Shown: piece by piece, positions 54,401 to 64,000 of the stretch
How the letters are laid out: every line of letters starts with the position of its first letter
Numbering within the stretch: the stretch's first letter is position 1
Origin: Limnanthes douglasii subsp. nivea
Taxonomy: Eukaryota > Streptophyta > Magnoliopsida > Brassicales > Limnanthaceae
DNA length: 64,000 nt
Assembly (NCBI GenBank): GCA_036936605.1
Contig: JAUPFV010000002.1
Coordinates: 265,058,770-265,122,769 of the forward strand
Direction of reading: 5' to 3'
Notes under the pieces: model-generated
Databases searched by the model: none
The model's input: only the letters and a program-made list of their open reading frames with translations
What the model was told of the DNA's origin: nothing
Translations under genes and position numbers: made by a program

Positions 54401-55546
54401 CAGTGGCGTAGATAGATAGGATGGAAACACAGTGGTGTCCTAGACCTTAAATATGCAAAAAATGGTTATAACAAATATGGTTTGATGACCTTATATATAT
54501 TTATCAAAATAAATTAAAATAAGATAAAAAATGGTTATAACAAATATGGTTTACATTAAATCTCAAACCTAAAATATGATTAAAAATAAAAATAAAAACT
54601 AAAATAAAAATATAAATACAAGTTAATTTTACTTGTAATTCCCTTACTCATAGCTTGAAACTATTGAAAGATAGTTGCGTTATCGTGGTAAATACCTCTT
54701 TTTCCACGGATGTCATCAAACAATCATTAAGCAATGGATCACTCATTCTATTTCTCAACCCATTCATATAATTTAACCTTCAAAAGCTCATAAACCCAAT
54801 TGAGAAATTTATGTCTTTTTGTATTCACAATAATCCTAGAAAGTCCTGTGAGTCCTTTTATCTTGTGTCTCTCCTCCGGTTAACTTGAGTAACTAAATTA
54901 GAGACATTTGTATTTCTTCTTTTATATTTAGGATTTGTTTTAAAATATTTATGCATCCTATAATGACAAACAAAAAAACTCAACCAACAATAAAATTTAA
55001 ACTTAGCATTGCAAAATAAAAATTATGATTTATGCATGTCTATTTGCTCTTGAAATGAACTACACATCTCTCTATCTTAAAAAAACATAGATCAACCAAT
55101 ATTATTCTTAAAAAACATAAGACATAGCAAATCTTCCATTTTGAGAATTAATAACACAACAACATACTAAATATCTTAGTGTTTGAAGCTCGTTAGCGTT
55201 TTGTAATTGATAGTGAAAGAAAAATTATTCTAAAAGATTGTATCTTGTAGTTAATTTGTATTATTTTCTAAATCAATATATTTATTTATATTAAAATAAT
55301 TTTATATTACTTTTTAAGTAGATATAAATGTATATTATATATACATTAAAAAAATAGTATTAAATAAATATGATAATAGTACTATAAAAAACAAGTTAGT
55401 TTTTATCATCAAGACTCGTGGGTTCCTCGCCTAGTGCTTCACCAGCTAGACTAAAGATGGATGAGTTAATTCAGTTGCTAAAGATTAGGTTTAAGGAATC
55501 AGGTGGGTTTCTGGGACCCACACAACCCCACCTGGCTCCGCCTATG
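54401..55546. mobile_element. hAT-like non-autonomous element
   Basis: 1146 bp, absent from the matching place in unit 2 (near 59855). It is flanked by the 8-bp duplication CTTGTGAT (54393-54400) and CTTGCGAT (55547-55554), one mismatch. Ends are CAGTGGCGTAG and CTGGCTCCGCCTATG; the outermost bases form an imperfect inverted repeat (CA-GGCG-AG). Eight-base duplications and CAGTGGCG-type ends are typical of hAT transposons. No transposase frame, so it depended on another copy. Confidence 0.75.
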
Positions 55547-55554
55547 CTTGCGAT

Positions 55555-56524
55555 ATAGCAGTTGCGAAAATGAGTGTAAATATTTTGGAAAATAAATATA
55601 GAAATATGCAAAATTTGGGTTCTGAACGCTGATATCTTGGTTGATTATTACGATTTTATATATATAGTTTATTGGTTTTAAAAAAATTGGTGCAAATTTT
55701 CAGATTTATATATTTCAATAAAATTAATAGTTTGTGTTTGGGACCAACTTCATTGAAATCTAAAAAATTTAAGAATAAATAATTATATTTATAGAATCAT
55801 GATAGTCGAAACGACATCATTGTTTTAGATTTAGAATTTAACAAAATTATATTTGTGAAATTGATACGATACGTGAGAATAAATGCATAAAACTTGTGAA
55901 ATAACACATGTGAAAAATAAGTTTAATTCATTTTTGTAAAAATAGCTATGAGATACAAAATTTGCCTAATTTATAAAACTAATACTTGCGAAACCTACAA
56001 ATTATCGGCAGTTAGAAAATTTATCAAATATGGATCATGGTCTAAAATATTATAATTTTGTAATCAGTTAACTATATTTCAAATTGTTTCAAATTCTTAA
56101 TCGTGTATTTATTTATTTATTACAAAAATTATATCTAATTTTGTTATGTAAAAATATCTAAAAAAACTCTTTTCTATCGAATATCAATATAAGATATCCA
56201 ACTTTTTCCGGGTTCAAGTATAAATTTTATAAAATAAATAAATGATTAATTTTTTTTCACCTTAAAAAAATAAATAATAAAGCATTTTTTAACCGTTATT
56301 ATAATTTTTTGATAAGATATTTTCATATAAAAATTTATATGTGATTTGTTAGGATTTATTATACAATGTACCACTGATATTTAAACACAGAACAAAATAA
56401 AAGGTATAAAAAAACACAGCCCATGGTTCGATAATTGTATACGTTCAAAGTCCAAAGGCGCGCCCTAGAACAGATTTATAGGGAATAAATAGACTTACTA
56501 GACAATAGCCTAATGTGTTCATAT
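55555..56524. other. AT-rich part of unit 1, no gene
   Basis: Matches 59860-60919 with many small indels. No frame, RNA gene or known element could be supported. Confidence 0.5.
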
Positions 56525-56923
56525 TAGGGTAGCAATGGGTCATCCGCAGTTTGGGTTCAGGCTGGCCCGTCCGAGCATGCTTTTTGGACATTTGAGCCCG
56601 AACCCGGCCCGATCCAACTTAAATTTTCAAACTCGAGCCCGTTCATTCATGCCTGTCAGCCAACCCGGCCCGACTGCATACATTAATTTTAATATTTTTA
56701 CATTAATGTTAAATATATTAATTAATTCTTTATATATATTAATTTTATTATATAAAAAATATATTAATTTTTATATATTTTTATTATATTCGGGCCAAAA
56801 CGGGTCGGACAAACTAGAAACCCGAATTCGGTCCAGTCCGGTTGCGGGTTAAAATTCCTTAACCCGGACCCGACCCGTTCAATGTTCGGGTCGGGCCGAA
56901 CAACACCTGAATTGCCATCCCTA
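56525..56923. mobile_element. MITE-like element with GC-rich ends, unit 1 copy
   Basis: Ends TAGGGTAGCAATGGGTC and GAATTGCCATCCCTA are inverted repeats; each is followed inward by CCCG/CGGG-rich sequence and the centre is AT-rich. A TCATAT-like direct repeat flanks it. Elements with TAGGGATGGCAAT ends are common in plant genomes; the superfamily is unsure. The same insertion is in unit 2, so it predates the duplication. The frame 56535-56852 is not a gene. Confidence 0.6.
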
Positions 56924-57312
56924 GCTCATATATACAAAACTATCTATGACACCGGACTGTACCAACAGACAATGTACAATGTCATAGCATTATATTGTAC
57001 CACCAAACACGATACATTGTGAAGACATTATTCGACTCATATTCAACATGCAATGTACTTAACAAACAACATGACGAAGAATGTATATTGCCAAACAAAT
57101 ATTGAATGTGGAATGTGGAATATTTTTTCTTCACTATCAACAAATCTTCTCATTAAGGTGGATACCCTTTCTTCACTATCAACAAATAAACTTCTCTTCT
57201 TCTGACTCACCAAATTCCCCTAAGACATTCACTTGATGTTGGGAATACCAAATGAGTTTAGGCACTCCCTAAACTTTCGAACTGATATTGTATTGGTCAT
57301 TATATCAGCTGG
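56924..57312 (-). pseudogene. 3' end of a copia element, unit 1 copy
   Basis: - strand; the last codons of RNase H (57312-57236) and following untranslated or LTR sequence. Homologous to 61339-61729. The break at 57312/57313 joins copia pol directly to U-box gene sequence. Confidence 0.65.
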
Positions 57313-57702
57313 TCAGAGCGGGACGATCTAATAACAGATTCGCTCGCGATCTTATCGAGTTTAGCAGAAAAACCAGACGGATTCATTGCGATTATTCGGC
57401 GTGGAGGATTGAATCTTGCTGTGAAAACTCTGGATTCATGCTCATCAATTATTGGAAAAGAATACTGTGTTTCTCTATTGCTTGCTATGTGCAACAACGG
57501 GGGTGCTGATGTAGTTGGTGCCTTGGTGAAGATTCAGTCACTAATGGGATCTTTGTATTCCTTAGTCGATGAAGGAACTGCTCGAGCTGGTAAAAAATCA
57601 AGTGCTCTTATTCGACTTCTTCATGGATATTACGAAAAAAATTCGTCTTCAAGGTCGATCCGTCCTGTTGTATTACAAGAAAGGTTTGTTCATGCTTGGT
57701 GA
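57313..57702 (+). pseudogene. 3'-terminal fragment of the U-box gene
   Basis: The final 130 codons of the gene at 50160, identical at the DNA level, ending HAW-stop at 57702. It lacks the U-box, the promoter and a start codon, and is fused at its left to copia sequence. No function as a protein is expected. If transcribed it would share 666 nt with the mRNA of the intact gene. Confidence 0.9.
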
Positions 57703-57978
57703 AAGAAAAACCCTCGACTTTTTTAGAGGGTTTTGTTTGTCAAGTTTTTTTTTTCTGATGGTTCGATTCTTAGCTCGGTTCCAAAAACAACTAATGATCG
57801 TGTTGGCTTCTAAATTTTTAGCGCGAAGCTTGGTACAGATTGTAGACTCTTGTGAATTTTTTAGCATATGATGTATACTGTTAATTGTATATCAATAAGA
57901 TTTGTGTAAATAATGTTCAAATGTATGAGTTTATGATTGGCTTTATGTAACCCAACAACGAATTCTGTATCAACAAAA

Positions 57979-59860
57979 CACCTAAAGTTTTGTTTAATAC
58001 CATATTGTACCAACCTGGACTAAATATAGTCCATGATGCAAATATAACTAAGTTTTGTCATTGTTTGTTTGATGTACTTACAAAAAGCTCTAAACTTGGT
58101 GTTAAGTTTATCCATGTCCTTCAAAATTTATGTGTGTTAACAGCACTATAAAAAAATCAAATGAACATGATTGTTGTGTTGCAAATTACTGGGAGGTAAA
58201 TTGTCTCTCTTTTTAATATGAATTAGTCATAATGTTAGATTGTTAAGTAAAGTTCAGAAACTGCACAGGAGCAGCAAACATTTTGGTTATTATTTACAAC
58301 ACCTTCCATGTCTCTGCGGTACAGTTGGCCCTCCAAGGATGCTCTTACATATGTCGAATGGTTGAAGAAAGATGATAGACTTTTTGTCTCGTGTATCTTG
58401 TTTTTGGTGTATTTTTAGCCTTGAGATTCTGTGAGGTGATGAATAATTTGATGTTCTGAAGTTCACGACTTTGTTCATAGATATGCGTTATGAGCTTTTG
58501 TATACCATTTGATAGAAAGATTTGTGTACAGGTGGGTGGGTGGTGCAGCAATAGCCATCCTCCACAGCATGGATTCTGCACATACCAATACACAGTCAAA
58601 CACTCATGAGGCAATACACTAGCTATGCTGCGGTTATATTCTTATTGGCATTGTATTTGTTTAGTCAATGAGATAGTGCCTGTCCTTTTTTCAGCCATAT
58701 GCATTTGCACACTTTTATTAGAGATGTTGAAATTGGGCTGTTTTATGTATAATGGCGTAAAGTATGTAATTATAGTTGGAAATTTTCTATTTTACAAAGT
58801 ATTGCAGGTATCTAAAGAAACCCAGACTTGCTGTACTCTTTTGTGTTTGGCAGAATCAAGTTCATCTTTGAATAGATATTCTGCTGTTTGTTGATGGCTT
58901 AGTTTTTCTTGCTGTCAGATATATGGATGGGGACATAGTTACTGTCTTGTTCAAGGCATCGTCTATCATATCACTCTTACATGGGTCTAAAGTGGCAGCA
59001 GTCTAGTGAATCGGTATCTTCGTCGAAAGAGATTGAGGTGGATCGATGAGGGGCACCGTGTAGTGGTGGTGATACTGATAGCTTTGGCTGGGGTTGAATC
59101 CAGCAGCAAAACCAGCTTGTTCAAAAATGTTGAATTTATGTTAAGAGGATGTAAAGGCTGCACTCATGGCTTTGGCCGAGCCCAGATCGATCCATTCGGC
59201 TTCAATGCCTCCCGCCCTTGATGTTGGTGTTATTGCTGCTTGCTTTCCTTTGCCTCCTTTGTGATTTTGGCGAATTCCACTAAAAGCCCATCAAATGTTG
59301 GAACCATGTCAATAGACCAGGTTTGTTATCTTCACAATAGTTTTAGTTTTGCCTTTTGTATTAGTTATTCTGTTTGTTGATCACTTCTTAGGTGGCCATG
59401 TGCAACACCTGATATGGAGCAAGGCTTACTCCTTAAACAACTTGTAGATGGCACCACGGCAATAAGTGGCATATACCTGTGACTTTATAATTGCTACAGC
59501 TACCAGAACTTAAACAGCAATTATAGATTCAATCTCAAGGCCGGCCTAATGATAAAAACATCATTGATAAATTCAATCTCATGACTGACCCAATGATAAA
59601 AACAATAGTTTTTACATTAATGATTTTGGAGTGTTTCTTTTACTTCAGCACTTGGAAAAATAAAAAACTTATTTTGCGAAAATGGTACTTGTGATAATAA
59701 AAAGGAAAACATATTTGTGAAAATTAGTACAGAACTTGAGAACTAACGGTTTTATAAAGGAAAATGTGAAAATAAGAACAAAGCATGTAAATAAATACAA
59801 AACGATTGTGGAAACATCCGAAAATAGATTTGCAGAGATAAATAGAAAAGGAGTGTGATA
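57979..59860 (+). pseudogene. Exon-like relic, unit 2 copy
   Basis: Homologous to 52500-54392. The pieces are recognisable but further decayed: SLRYSWPSKDALTYVEWLKKDD near 58315, a deletion of the SDLNDADNGGQ part near 58582, and a stop in LPELKQQL near 59525. The family is not recognised. Confidence 0.4.
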
Positions 59861-60919
59861 TAGCAGTTGTGAAAATGAGTGTAAATATTTTGTAAAATAA
59901 ATATAGAAATATGCAAAATTTGGGTTCTGAACGCTGATTTCTTGGTTGATTATTACGATTTTATACATATAGTTTATTGGTTTTGAAAAATTCGGTGCAA
60001 ATTTTCAGATTTATATATTTCAATAAAATTAATAGTTTGTGTTTAGGACCAACTTCATTGAAATCTACAAAATTTAAGATCAAATAATTATATTTATAGA
60101 AGCGTGATAGTCGAAAAAAGAATCATTGTTTTAGATTTAGAATTTGATAAAATTATATTTGTAAAATTATTTTAGAAAAAATAATAACAAAATATTAAAA
60201 AAAAATAGAAATTGTAAAAGGAAATACAAAAAGCTTATGAAAATATAACACGTGAGAATAAATGCATAAAACTTGTAAAATAACACATGTGAAAATAATT
60301 TTTTTTTTTTTGTAAAAATAGCTATGAAATACAAAATTTGTCTGATTTATAAAACTAATACTTGCCAAACCTACATGTAGGTTAGAAAATTTATCAAATA
60401 TGGATCTCATCTAAAATATAATAATTTTGTAATCCGTTAACTATGTTTCAAATTTTTAAATATCGTAAAAAACAATTGGTATCGAATATCAATATAAAAT
60501 ATCTAACTTCTTTCCGGGTTAACTAAGAGAATTTATTGAGTTTAAATTTTATAAAATAAATAAATAATCAATTTTATTTTTTTGTTTAAAAATAAATAAA
60601 TAAATAACATTTTTTGCTGTTATTATAATTTTTTGAGAAGAAATTATCTCGATTCGTTTTCATATAAAAATTTATATGGAATTTGTTAGGATTTACTATA
60701 CAATGTATCACCAATGTTTAAACACATAACAAAATAAAAGACATAAAAAAACACAGCACGTGGTTCGATAATTATATACGTCTAGAGGCGCGCGAAAGAA
60801 AAGTGTTTCATTATGATAAGAAAAGAGTTACGTAATTTCAGATGACCTTTGTGTAGTTTTAAAAATCTATTTATAGGGAATAAATAGACTTACTAGACAA
60901 TGACGTAATGGACTCATAA
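59861..60919. other. AT-rich part of unit 2, no gene
   Basis: Matches 55555-56524 with indels. It contains a 12-T run near 60300. No gene supported. Confidence 0.5.
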
Positions 60920-61338
60920 TAGGGATGGCAATGAGCCGTCTCTGGGCCGAGTTCAGGCTAGCCCGTCCGAGCCTTTTTTGGACACTTGAGACCCGAACCC
61001 GGCCCGGCCCACTCCTGGGCTTAAAATTTCAAACTCGAGCCCGTCCGTTCATTCCCGTCGGCCAATCCGGCCCGACCAGCAGACATTAATTTTAATATTT
61101 TTTAATTAATTTTAGATATATTAATTAATTCTTTATATATTATTGTTATTATATATAAAAATATTATTTTTTATATATTATGATTATTTTCGGGCCGGAA
61201 CGGGTCGAACAAACTAGAAACCCGAACTCGGCCCAGCCCGGTTGCGAGTTAAAATTTCTTAAACCGGACCCGACCAGTTCAATGTTCGGGCCGGACAAAA
61301 CTCGGCAGGGCCGGACAGTACCTGAATTGCTATCCCTA
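60920..61338. mobile_element. MITE-like element with GC-rich ends, unit 2 copy
   Basis: 419 bp, TAGGGATGGCAAT to ATTGCTATCCCTA. CTCATA is found on both sides (near 60913 and 61339), a possible target duplication. Counterpart of 56525-56923. Confidence 0.6.
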
Positions 61339-61639
61339 GCTCATATACATAAAACTGTCTATGACACCGGACTGTACTAGCAGACACGGTACAATGTCAT
61401 GGCCTTATATTGTACCATCAAACACAGTACATTGTAAAGACATTATTCGACTCATATTCAACATGCAATATACTTAACAAACAACATGACAAAAAATGTA
61501 TATTGCCAAACAAATATGTTGAATGTTGAATATGGAATATTTTTTCTTCACTATCAACAAATCTTCTTATTAAGGCGGATACTCTTTCTCCACTATCAAC
61601 AAATAAACTTCTCTTCTTCTGACTCACCAAATGCCCCTA
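61339..61639 (-). repeat. 3' untranslated or LTR sequence of a copia element
   Basis: - strand, downstream of the copia pol. It includes a short inverted repeat GGTACAATGTCATGGCC with TATATTGTACC near 61390-61418 and a direct repeat TTTGTTGATAGTG (- strand) near 61600 and 61552. LTR edges could not be set. Confidence 0.45.
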
Positions 61640-64000
61640 AGGCATTCACTTGATATTGGGAACACCAAATGAGTTTAGGCACTCTCTAAACTTTCGAACT
61701 AATATTGTATTAGTCATTATATTTGCTAGATTATCGTGTGTAAACGCTTTCTTCATCAACGATTCTCTTTGATATTATATGACAAATAAAATGATACTTG
61801 GCATTTATATGCTTTGTACGCTCGTGGAATATTTGATTCCTTATGAGGTGTATGGCGTTTTGAGTGTCATAAAACACTTTTGTAGTAGTCTTATCCAAGC
61901 CCAAATCTGTCATCAACCCTTGCAACCATATTGCATTTTTAGCTGCTTTTGTTACCATCATGTACTCCGCCTCCATTGTAGACAAAGCTATAGTAGCTTG
62001 CAACTGTGCTTTCCAACTAATCCAACTCCCAACTAGAGTAAATACATATCTTGTCAGAAATCTCCTTTTATCCATATCACATGCAAAAAATATAATAAAA
62101 AAAACCCAAACCAATGATCTTGCAATATCATTCAGTGATCTTGCAATATCATTCAGTGATCCACCAATATCGGTCTTGTTAAAAGTTAAACCAACATTTG
62201 CAGTGTTCTTAAGATACCAAAGTATCAATTTCACTGTTCTTTCCCAGGATATCCCATTTACCTGTTAATTACACTAGCTGCATGTGAAATATGAGGACGT
62301 GTGCATACCATAGTATACATGGTACTAACTAGTGGACTTGAATATGAAACCTTCGACATTTGTTCTAACTCAACATCGTCCTTAGTCGCTCCTGTTGCAG
62401 ACAACTTGAAATGAGTAACAAACGAGATGCTAACTGCTTTAGCATCAATCATTTTGAATCGTTGTAACACTTTCTCAATGTAGTTTCTTTGAGACAACTA
62501 TAATGATCCTACACTTCTGTTCCTAATAATCTTCATACCAAGAATCTTCTTTGCTCACCCAGATCCTTCATTTCAAACTCAGCATTAAGCTACTTATTTA
62601 TTTGCATAATGTGTGACATACTACAAGAAATAATAAACATATCATCCACATACAACAACAAGTAAACATAAGAATCATCTGACATCTTTTGATGATACAC
62701 ACGACTATCATATGGACTCATCGTGAACCCTTTTGACACCATGAAAGTATCAAAACGTTTGTACCTTTGCTTAGGTGATTGTTTCAAACCATACAATGAC
62801 TTTTTCAGAAAACAAACCTTGTCCTTCATATTAGGTTTGATAAATCCCTATGGTTATCTCATGTAGATTCTCTTATCTAATTCACCATGTAGAATGCAGT
62901 CTTCACATAAATCTTGCAGAAATACCATGGTTAACAAAACTTGAATCCAACTATGCTTCACCATTAAGAAAATATGTCATTGAAATTGATTCATTCCCTT
63001 TGAGTAAAACCCTTAACGGCCAGTCTTGCCTTGAATCGAGATGTCTCAACCCCTGGATTACCTTTCTTTTTATTGAATACCCATTTGCTGCCTACTACTT
63101 TTTGTCCTTTAGGTAAATCAACAAGCTTATGTGTTTGATCATTATGAAGAGATTCATTCTCTTCGCCCATAGCACCAATCCATTGATCAGCCTCTGAACT
63201 CGCTATAGCTTATCTATAACTACTAGGTTCCTGCATCTCAACTTCTTTTGGAGCTGACAGAGCATATGCAACTAGATTTGCGTACCTTTTTGGAAGTCTA
63301 ATATCTTCTCTCTTTGTCCAGTGTTATGCTATAAGGTTGTTGTTCTGGTGCAGGCGCATCATCATCACTGTAATCCGATGCTGGCGTTTTACCTCCTGAT
63401 TATGGATCAACCTCAGAACCACTCGAATTATTGGATCTGCTAGGAACTGATTCTACTTTAAGCTCCACCTGTTACTCACAACCAATCCAGATTTGGCCAT
63501 TTCTCAAACTTTCTTATGACTATCTACCAAAGAAAATTCGTTAAAAATCACGTCCCTACTGATAAGAAAACCCTGGAGACTTTGGAGAGGTACACTATAA
63601 CCTATATCCTTTCACTTTAGTAGCATATCCTAGAAATATGCACCTATTTGCCCTCGAATCAAGCTTACCATCTCTTATATGAGAATATACAGGACAACCG
63701 AACACCCTAAATTGTTTGTAATCAGCCGATGATCCAGACCAAATCTCAAAAAGAGTTTTACAATCAATAGTCGTTGATGAAGATTGATTCACCAAGTAAC
63801 ACGCTATATTGATAACTTTAGCCCAAAAATATTTTCCCACACCAGAATGTGAGAGCATGCTTCATGCCTTGTCACAAAGCGTTTTGTTCATTCTTTGTGT
63901 GACCCCTTTGTGTTGTGGTGTTCTGAAACAAGTATGATGACACTTTAGTCCCTCAGCTTTACAGAACTCCTTGAACTAACGATTGCAAAATTCTAACCCA
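61640..64000 (-). pseudogene. Ty1/copia pol, decayed, runs off the window
   Basis: - strand, 5' part beyond 64000. Integrase end: LEFCNR-FKEFCKAEG and TPQHKGVTQRMNKTL (64000-63860; Gln where the catalytic Glu is expected), then WAKVINIACYLVNQS and FRVFGCPVYSHIRDGKLDSRA (63858-63595). RT: KKSLYGLKQSPKQRYKRFD and LLLYVDDMFII (62829-62590). RNase H: WISWKAQLQATIALSTMEAEYM and ERTKHINAKYHFI (62234-61731), then a frame break and the end at ~61650. The stretch 63100-63550 is poorly readable. A 22-bp direct repeat near 62115-62160 duplicates SLNDIAR. Dead element. Confidence 0.85.

Larger units (their letters stand above)
51834..57312. repeat. Tandem duplication, unit 1
   Basis: Starts inside the ARM-repeat part of the U-box gene and ends in the 3' end of a copia pol. 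It pairs with 57313-61729. The difference in length comes mostly from a 1146-bp element (54401-55546) present only here. The last ~75 bp (57236-57312, - strand) read IMTNTISVRKFRECLNSFGIP, the C-terminal end of copia RNase H. Confidence 0.88.
57313..61729. repeat. Tandem duplication, unit 2
   Basis: About 4.4 kb matching unit 1. Identity is complete over 57313-57978, about 97% over the next 390 bp, and lower with indels in the AT-rich part. It lacks the hAT-like element. It ends in copia pol, which continues past 61729 here but was cut in unit 1. Confidence 0.88.

Noticed and set aside
56535..56852. 105-codon frame in the MITE-like element
   Set aside because: It lies in a GC-rich inverted-repeat end plus an AT-rich centre, with no domain; unit 2 does not keep it.
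57409..57702. A short functional ARM-repeat gene
   Set aside because: It begins at TTG, is a perfect copy of the 3' end of the intact gene, and has no promoter or U-box.
51834..61729. Duplication as a pure assembly artefact from two haplotypes
   Set aside because: A 1146-bp element, many indels and ~3% or greater divergence separate the units, and the joint to copia sequence is specific. It is still worth confirming with long reads, because the first 666 bp are identical.

Overview
The window is repeat-rich, AT-rich plant nuclear DNA, almost certainly from a dicot. The evidence is plant Tat-type Ty3/gypsy retrotransposons (two RNase H domains plus an antisense reading frame), a plant L1-type LINE, a Ty1/copia relic, and one intact single-exon gene for a PUB18/PUB19-type U-box E3 ligase. 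I cannot name the species. No rRNA, tRNA, CRISPR array or organellar sequence was seen.

Layout. (1) 1-10640: heavily decayed Tat-like remnants: gag and protease pieces, an LTR, an RT-RNase H piece, a second LTR, and several tandem arrays. (2) 11570-14606 and 44788-48540: one decayed, rearranged L1-type LINE (ORF1 with DUF4283 and zinc knuckle, endonuclease, RT, zf-RVT, RNase H), split by a 30-kb nested insertion. (3) 14607-44782: three gypsy elements nested in one another. Outer element 1 (+ strand) is flanked by the 5-bp target duplication TAATC and has 419-bp LTRs. Element 2 (15179-25510, + strand) lies inside it. Element 3 (33586-44730, - strand, 412-bp LTRs, target duplication AACTC) lies inside the 3' LTR of element 1. 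All have gag-PR-RT-RH-aRH-IN order and an antisense gene between integrase and the 3' LTR. That antisense gene carries a GT-AG intron at the same place in all three. All coding regions are broken.

(4) 45009-46470: an element with long terminal inverted repeats, sitting in the LINE. (5) 49800-52500: the U-box gene, with three CACGTG (ABRE/G-box) motifs and a TATA box upstream. (6) 51834-61729: a tandem duplication. Unit 1 runs from inside the U-box gene to the 3' end of a copia element; unit 2 repeats it and carries only the last ~130 codons of the gene. The first 666 bp of the two units are identical by eye, although the next ~390 bp differ by about 3%, which points to recent gene conversion. 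A 1146-bp hAT-like element is present only in unit 1. (7) 61640-64000: a decayed copia pol on the - strand, running off the window.

The only gene likely to act for the host is the U-box ligase. The rest records serial transposon insertion, segmental duplication and conversion. The observations most worth following are the conserved spliced antisense gene, the identical 666-bp tract at the 3' end of the U-box gene, and a patch of very high identity shared by two integrases that carries the same nonsense codon at a catalytic residue. Percentages and mismatch counts are from reading by eye, not from an alignment program.
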